A program made the position numbers and the translations under genes. 64,000 bases of DNA. Source: Alentia gelatinosa. Lineage: Eukaryota; Annelida; Polychaeta; Phyllodocida; Polynoidae. The stretch is from positions 106,189,125 through 106,253,124 of the forward strand of contig OX465581.1 in the NCBI GenBank assembly GCA_950022655.1, written 5' to 3'. The stretch's first letter is position 1, and each line of letters starts with the position of its first letter. Below the pieces are notes generated by a model. That model worked only from the letters and a program-made list of their open reading frames with translations, was not told where the DNA came from and ran no database searches. This document shows, one piece after another, positions 57,523 through 64,000 of the stretch.

Positions 57523-60005
57523 CGTCAGCAATCAAGGCCGAACGTGATAAATAATTCTCCCTTACCCAGTTTGACCCAAAACTATCAATACACTACCAAT
57601 GCAAGTGATGTTTATTACTCAAGAGTACAAGTTACACATTATATATAACCTAGCAGCTCCATTGAGACACTGGCATTTTATCTAACTCAGTAACTGATTT
57701 TTGTCACAAAGACATTCTATTTTCAACACATTGGCTAAGTTCATACTAGACTTGCTATAACAAACATAATTATTTTGCCTAGCTTTAATCAACTGATGGC
57801 ACATTATACTGCACTACTAATTATGTGCCTCTTGACTCTTCGCATGAAAACTAAGTTCACTTTATCACGTATACCTATGCTTTGCTGTTGTATCACTTAG
57901 CTTCCCCAGGTGTTTATCTGTGTTGTAAAATAGGTATGGGCTTATCACTGCCTCGCCTGTGTTTCTACCATGTATCAGTTTACAAACCAATGTTCATTTC
58001 ATTGACGAAATATTCCATTTCAATGCCTTCATCGGCTTACCAGCCTCTTATATGCCAGGATGAATAAACATTTAGTTCTTAACACCGACTGAGTTCTACT
58101 CTTGTTTCCATGCTGATGGTAAAACCCTAGAATGTGTCTATTTGTCTACAACGGGAAAGGAGTCTTTTGAGCAGAGGAACCACAGCGCCACCTAGATGAA
58201 AGTAACACCATGGCCCTCTAGCGTGTACCCCGGGTACTATTATCACATGGCTTTTAACATAACGCCGGAACTGGCACGTGACAACCACGTGACCTCATCA
58301 CGTGACATGGTTCTTCCGTCACCAATTACATTAAAAATCAACGTTGGTTGCTGTGTTCAATTGGGAATTTTCCGCCTAGTCAACGTAGTATTCAGGCAAG
58401 CTCCCATTATGAAAATAAAATACGCCAAAAGAAAAGAAACAGAAAAGGAACAAACGATATACAAAAGAATCTAGTCAGATCCACCGAGTGTAAAACCAGA
58501 TCCATCAAATGTAAAACCAGGATAAATGAACCCAGACTGTAAAGTGAAAGTTGTTCCTCGTTATTGTGTGTTAAATCCACATTCCAAAGGTTACTCAGTG
58601 CCACACTTGTAATGAAAATTGTGGGCGAGTAAGGCAGGTCCCTGGTGCAAATAGTCTTGTAAGCCAACTATGTACCATCCCTTGGTTACTTCAAATAGCT
58701 CTAAAGTTACAAGGTGTAAATTGAACCCGAAAAAGAACCGGTGGGACGGGTGGTTTTTTTTTTAAATCACTAGCAATATCTACCTTCTGTACACTTTTTG
58801 TAAGAAGCACGCCAGTGGCTATTTATTCTTATTCTGGAAGGTCGCTTATTTAGAGGAGGACCCACTCAAATGTACGTGATTTCATTTGATCTCTTCTAAC
58901 GCTTTATCCGCTCCATAGATTGCCATGCGTGTGCAGATATAAACTTGTATTACTTAGAACGTGTCCTATCTCATCCAGCACACAAGTTCCATCAAGGCAT
59001 CACTAAAAATACAATACATTACCTCAAAACACGGAAGTCATTTAGGACAATTATAACACACTTAGTTCCAAATGTAATGAGTTTTGAGATGTTTCCTTCA
59101 GCTTCTATATAAATATCAATGGCACTAAAAAAAACTTGCTGGTAAGAGAAATTCCATTCATATAAGTTCTAAGACGGTGATTTTCTGATGGTACAATTAA
59201 TTACATGGTAAGGTATTGATCACGATGTGAATTTCTCTTCGCGTTATAGTTTACATACGAGGCACAATATCAGAAAAAAAATTCCAATGGAGATCTAAGG
59301 ATAAAGACCACAGTCTCTATCCCCAAATCTATTTTTTCCTAAAATCTCCACAAAGAAAGAGGGAAAATGGGAAAATATTTTTATAAAAACAATATCGGAT
59401 TCCGCCCGGTATTGCATTGACGGTGTATGGCCTTATCGCCTGGGAATACTTTGAAACACTAAGCCGAATTTCGCCTGGGGGTGTGTGGAGGATTTCTGAC
59501 AGACTTTACTAATAAAATGCCAGGGAACATCCGGGACACGGGCAGAGCATGTTTAGGGCTACCGGTGGAAATAATATCAAAGGGCAGAAATAGGCTCACC
59601 TAAATGAGCTACCAAGTTCGGCAAACATCATCACTCTGTTTTATCTTCTATACAATCCATCATCCCGATTTTGCACAAAATACATTGATTCCCTAAAGAA
59701 ATTGTGAATCGTGAATAGTTTTGTTCATTGCGGTTGTTTCGACTATTCATAAATAATTCAGTTAGTAAAGTTACCAATGACACGAGTTCTTCACTTGAAA
59801 ACCTGCGAGTAGGTCTATCTTATAAATGGTACAACAGGATCAACTGGATAATAAAGATCTGACAGTTCCCATTCCCCGAGGCTATAGAGATGGTAAAACT
59901 TCCATGGCTAAGATCAAATCGTTGAAAATTGAAAATCAACTTCAACCTTGTAAAAAGGTTGGACATAAGCTGTCAGCCTTTCGTTGAGTTCCTAGACCTC
60001 TGTCA
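57523..60005. other. Intergenic between convergent gene ends
   Basis: AT-rich, no exons or element termini recognised apart from the E-box cluster at 58275. It contains scattered short inverted repeats only. Confidence 0.4.
58275..58306. promoter_or_regulatory. Three CACGTGAC E-boxes
   Basis: CACGTGAC occurs at 58275, 58286 and 58299, all in one direction, spaced 11 and 13 bp. CACGTG is the binding core of bHLH-zip factors (MYC/MAX, USF, TFEB/MITF), and CACGTGAC is the preferred TFEB/CLEAR-type half. No start codon follows closely, so a target gene is not evident. Confidence 0.45.
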
Positions 60006-60011
60006 TTTAAT
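60006..60011 (-). terminator. Candidate ATTAAA poly(A) signal for MEMO1
   Basis: ATTAAA on the minus strand about 250 nt beyond the MEMO1 stop codon; a common variant signal at a reasonable distance. No AATAAA lies within 1 kb. Confidence 0.35.
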
Positions 60012-60256
60012 TGGTGATAATAATGCACGTGAATATGCATATATGTATAATAACTTCCTTAGTTCATAACCAAGCTCCCGTTCACGCTCTCTATCATGCA
60101 TAATTATATGAAGAATTACCCGCCGGGTAATCACTTCTTCGCACAAGACATACCCGCATACGCAAAAGGAAATGACAGTGAAATGGCGTCTTCTCGTTGT
60201 TTTTAGAAGATGTGAATATTTTTTTCAAGATGCACTAGAGACGGCTCGGTTAGACC

Positions 60257-63200
60257 TTAGTGTTGACTGATGGTGAGGGCGGCCGACGCGTAGCTTACAG
60301 AGGAGTCGCGCATAGAGCGACACTGACTGGACTGGGCGTACTGCACGAACTTCAGGTGGAACCGGTGTCCATTCTTCTGGCGGAGAATCGCCACGGCCTG
60401 TGAGTAAGGAGAGGGGTGTAACAGAAATATGCGATTCAGGTTAAATAATACAACAGGTACATGTTACTAATGCGAAACATTGTAACGAGAACGTCTTACT
60501 AATTTCAAGCAAGCAAGTTGGTTTGCATGATTTAAGGTCCAATAATTGCAAGTATATGTAATTGTTATTGTAATTAACATCTGTAATTAGTGGCTTGGGA
60601 TTTAGAAATACCAAAGAAATCCGGAAAAGGGTTTCCTAGGGTTCGGGGCCTAAATTGTTATGTATTCTAATAGAATTTCTAGCCTGGCATCACAAAAAAT
60701 CTCATTATGAATAATCGTACTTCATTTTTAATGTTAAGAAATATGGGGTGTGCTTCATAATCTGTGATATACTCGTGATTTCACTAACTTTAGAAGCGAA
60801 TCCGAACATCTGAAGGTAAACAAGAATACCAGTCTTGTTGAGGCTTTGCTTTTCATAATATCATGATGAACGTGGTATTCAAAAACTACCCTTGATATTT
60901 ATAACGATACTTACATTTAGTAACACACCAATCGGGTGACGACCACATATAGTGTTTTGGTATTCTCGGAGATATTCACTAAAGCTGACTGGATCCATTT
61001 TTTCGATAATGTCTATACCCTAGAAAAATAATAAACAAGTTCAGGACAATGCAATAGGAATTTCTGGAAGAACAAGTAGCAGTAAAGTATACCTTTTCAA
61101 GACAATAGTTTTCCCATTTCAGTTCTCTTTCGTTTATCTAAATGCTAAATCTCGATGAAGGACCTTCATATGAAGTGATAAGCAGAGATTATCCCTAAAC
61201 CCTCGGTAGAAAATATCAACATTGTGGAGTCCTCTTAATATGTTTTATATAAACTCAACAATCATAAAAATTCACATGAAGTAACATATACATGTAGTAT
61301 GCAACTATAGGGAACAGAACTGTGCACTGAATCACTAGTATCATCATTGATTAATCATTGAAAGTCAAGCACTGAAAAGAACCTTACAAAAACATTAGAT
61401 TAATCTATAAATCGAAATATCTTCAGTTGGGACACAAAACTTACGGAATCGAAAGTTTAAGAGAAGACTTGGGAAGTGAATGTAAACCCACCATCTTATC
61501 TAAATGCTCTATGGACTGGTAGATGTCTCCATGTGCTCTGTCGTGGTATGTATACCTGAACCGTTGGCCTGTAATGAAAAGCAGGTTGTCAATTGAATCT
61601 CTAGAACAGCACCGTGTGACAGAAAAAGAAAACATATGATTATAGAAGAACAAATATCAGCAAACAAACATCGGCTGTTATAGAAACCCCTTTTATCTAA
61701 ATTTCCATAATGGATAAAAATTCATTTTCAAGATATATTAATTTGAACCTGCTATATGAAAAGATAAGAATACTTTTAAAATTATGACAGACAGACATCA
61801 TCAACCAATAGTTTTATTTTTAATCATATTGTATCTATATCTGAAATGTCCTGAAAAATCTTGTAATAGAATTCCATTTATAATGTGTGTACTGAAGTGA
61901 AATTATTTGTCAATGTGAACATATGGGCAACTCAGTTCTAATATCCAGGGATGCCAGTTTGGGTCAGAGGAAAACATGGTCCCCATTGCAATACAGAGTT
62001 TATGCATTACATAGCCATTCCAGTGGGGAGTCAAGTGATCAAGGGAAGGCCCATTTTTTACATGGGTCAGTGAGGTGGTTTAGTGGGATCATAGGCTGTG
62101 GCTGCATTGGATTATTTAGCAGTTTGTATGTCAATATTATACAAGGAAAATAATTTTGTATTCTGAAATGAAAACATGAATTTCAATGGAAACATTGAAA
62201 ACTGGCATCCCTGAATATCATTGTTTTTGTGAATGACTGACCCCAGTGACAGAAGTCTGACGAGATGACAAAGAGGTTCTCAGGGTCGGCGAGGTACGGG
62301 GCGAGCACTGAACCATACAGCGCCTCACGCTCAGTCGACAGAGACCCGACCAGGATGGGGATCACCGTGAAGTCACCTTTACGACTGTAACGTATGAGAA
62401 ACACACTCTTTTAGTATTACATATGTATAATCAAGTTTATTATCCACCTATTATTATATACCTGTGTGCGAATGTCACTCAAATACTACCCTCTCATGGA
62501 TATTACTATGCAGCGACACCTTTGAGAATATGGCTACCTGTATCCAAAACCAGTCCTTATTGTGTGTTTATACATAGACATAATTCATTACATGACGAAG
62601 AATATTCATCTAGCTACACCAACATCATTACATGTCACTATTGACTATGACTTCCATTTGAAATATAGAGCTTACTACTGACCTCTCCATGACCTTGGCG
62701 ATGTATGGCAGCTGCATTTCTATACTGTGTTCGTCTTCATCCGTCGAAATACTCATTGGTTCAAAGTGGCCTGTCTGGTTCAACGCCGAGCAGACTTGAA
62801 CGAAAACGAATAGCAGAAAACATTGTGTTTAGTTTGCAAGACACTTGTAGGAACTATCTTAAGAACGATTTGATGGATAACAAGTAGAAATGAGCCCCCA
62901 CATTTACTAACAATACCCTAGAAAGAAAGTGAAATGGAGAGGGGGAAAAGGGGTGACAGGCCAATATGCGCAGTTGTATTTTCCGAAATTTTTTTTTTTC
63001 TTTTTGTGTTAGCGTGTTAATTTCTAGCTTTGCTTAGATTGGTTATGAGAGCTACAGTCTTTTGAGTTTGCGTATTCCAACGCTGGAGAATGTGCTTTAT
63101 TTAAATTTTTGTTTGAGGGTCTTTTGTTTTCTACATGAAGTTTCTCCCAGCTTGTTGTGTGAGAGGTGATTAGTATTCTTATGAAATGTTCATGATGTGC

Positions 63201-63607
63201 GATGGATTCATCGCACAGGTACAGGTTTTTTGGTGCAGAAATCCCCTTTCCGATATAAAGTCGGGAAGACCCTATCACTGTTGCAAAAAGAGGAAATATG
63301 TACCAAGCGTATTCGAAATTATCATATAGTTAGTACTTCTCTTAAAATTGGGGAAATACAAAATGTGGTTCTTTCCGAATATACATGTATATATATATAT
63401 ATGTAGGTTATTCAAAATGCTGACATCTTATAACAACTTATTGCATATACTGGTGCTAATTACTGATTACAGTGGTATCCTATAGTTGGCCTACTTTTCT
63501 GATCGATGATAAGGTCGTAGAGTGGTGTTTGGTACCGCTCTGTGCTCGTCAACGCACAGCCAGACAAACGCACGTGATGTGACGGTCCCAGAATGAAGAC
63601 CCGTTTT
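60257..63607 (-). CDS. MEMO1: MEMO1 (mediator of ErbB2-driven cell motility), last six exons; 5' end outside window
   Basis: Exons 63607-63495, 62794-62683, 62384-62242, 61568-61492, 61019-60915 and 60397-60257 (TAA). They join in frame and encode 229 residues, corresponding to about residue 69 to the end of the 297-residue human protein. Recognisable blocks: [71 protein letters not shown] and [11 protein letters not shown]. The conserved His of GPSHH and the Cys of ICGRHP, which form the metal site of MEMO proteins, are kept. MEMO1 is a cytosolic protein of the extradiol-dioxygenase fold implicated in copper/iron redox control and receptor-tyrosine-kinase signalling. Splice sites are canonical. 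The first one or two exons must lie beyond 64000. Confidence 0.95.
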
Positions 63608-64000
63608 CTGAAAAAGATCCCAGACCATAGCAGAGTCAGTCGTGTTTTTCAGATAATGTACGCCCAGCATTGAGAACACAAGGCTTGCAAACTCAAAAGA
63701 TATCCAATATACGCATGGATATTGGAGAAGTGATGGTGGGATTGTAAAGTGGAAACAAAGTTCATATCATGCTGATTCAAATAATGCATTCCCACTTCAA
63801 ATAATACCTTATTGGTAAAATGTATTCAATTTCATTAAACAACCGACTAAGTTTCTTCGAATGGCTAGAGGTTAATTTGTAAATATCAGGGATGTCAGTT
63901 GGGGTCAGGGAAAAACGTGGAAATATTTCCGTGTAGATTCTTCTGCCTAATAAGTTTTGGAAAAACTTGGATAATATGTCCTTCTCGGCCATGAATTGGG
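63608..64000 (-). other. MEMO1 intron, no further exon seen
   Basis: Sequence upstream of the first visible MEMO1 exon. None of the expected N-terminal blocks of the family (such as the APHAGY region) can be read here on the minus strand. Confidence 0.6.

Noticed and set aside
1..64000. CRISPR arrays, bacterial operons, phage or plasmid modules
   Set aside because: Spliced genes, LTR elements and LINEs show animal DNA; repeats here are MITEs and satellites, not spacer arrays.
1..64000. tRNA and rRNA genes
   Set aside because: No cloverleaf with internal A and B boxes or rRNA core was recognised by eye; a tRNA scan would be needed to be certain.

Overview
The window is animal nuclear DNA, most likely from a marine invertebrate (amphioxus-like or lophotrochozoan; I cannot decide which). 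The reasons are GC-rich exons with GT..AG borders set in long AT-rich introns, animal-specific gene families, and very many transposons. I assembled exons by eye from splice signals, intron phase and family knowledge; nothing was run.

Layout. (1) 1-10336, plus strand: eleven exons forming the 3' half of a low-complexity Pro/Ser/Gln/Gly-rich protein (804 codons plus stop in the window), tentatively TALPID3/KIAA0586-like because of its repeated SEGE motifs. (2) 13170-25825, minus strand: a complete 16-exon gene for a 756-residue glutamate carboxypeptidase II / NAALADase-like M28B membrane peptidase. All zinc ligands are present, but several residues of the classical acidic-substrate pocket are not. 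Its introns hold two oppositely oriented copies of one MITE, a solo LTR and other foldback repeats. (3) 25826-56870: a transposon-dominated region. (4) 56872-57522, plus strand: four small phase-compatible exons ending a PHR-like beta-sandwich protein. (5) 60257-63607, minus strand: the last six exons of MEMO1; its first exons lie beyond the window.

The most remarkable part is a Russian-doll insertion. A non-LTR (LINE) element of the jockey type, starting by about 29.5 kb and ending near 45.25 kb, is cut inside its reverse transcriptase by a 13.4-kb Ty3/gypsy LTR element (30721-44144). That element has two 552-bp LTRs that are nearly identical, and a TGTG target duplication. Its pol is in turn split by a roughly 800-bp inverted-repeat element (37112-37910). 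Downstream of pol the LTR element carries a further block of about 3.6 kb (38593-42176) that reads as one long ORF broken by two in-frame stops and one frameshift. It encodes a C2H2-like zinc-finger, low-complexity, coiled-coil protein that I cannot assign to env or any known accessory ORF. This block is my best candidate for something undescribed.

Other unusual structures are a 1046-bp inverted-repeat element (47253-48298) with six copies of a 17-bp motif, a 1.3-kb minisatellite that flips strand in its middle (49735-51045), telomere-like repeats at the LINE 3' end (45269-45382), a second, badly decayed Ty3/gypsy element on the minus strand (52790-55400), and three CACGTGAC boxes within 32 bp (58275-58306).

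The host genes are functionally unrelated: a candidate ciliary scaffold, a surface metallopeptidase, a PHR-like protein and the MEMO1 redox/metal protein. They share no visible operon-like or co-regulatory arrangement.
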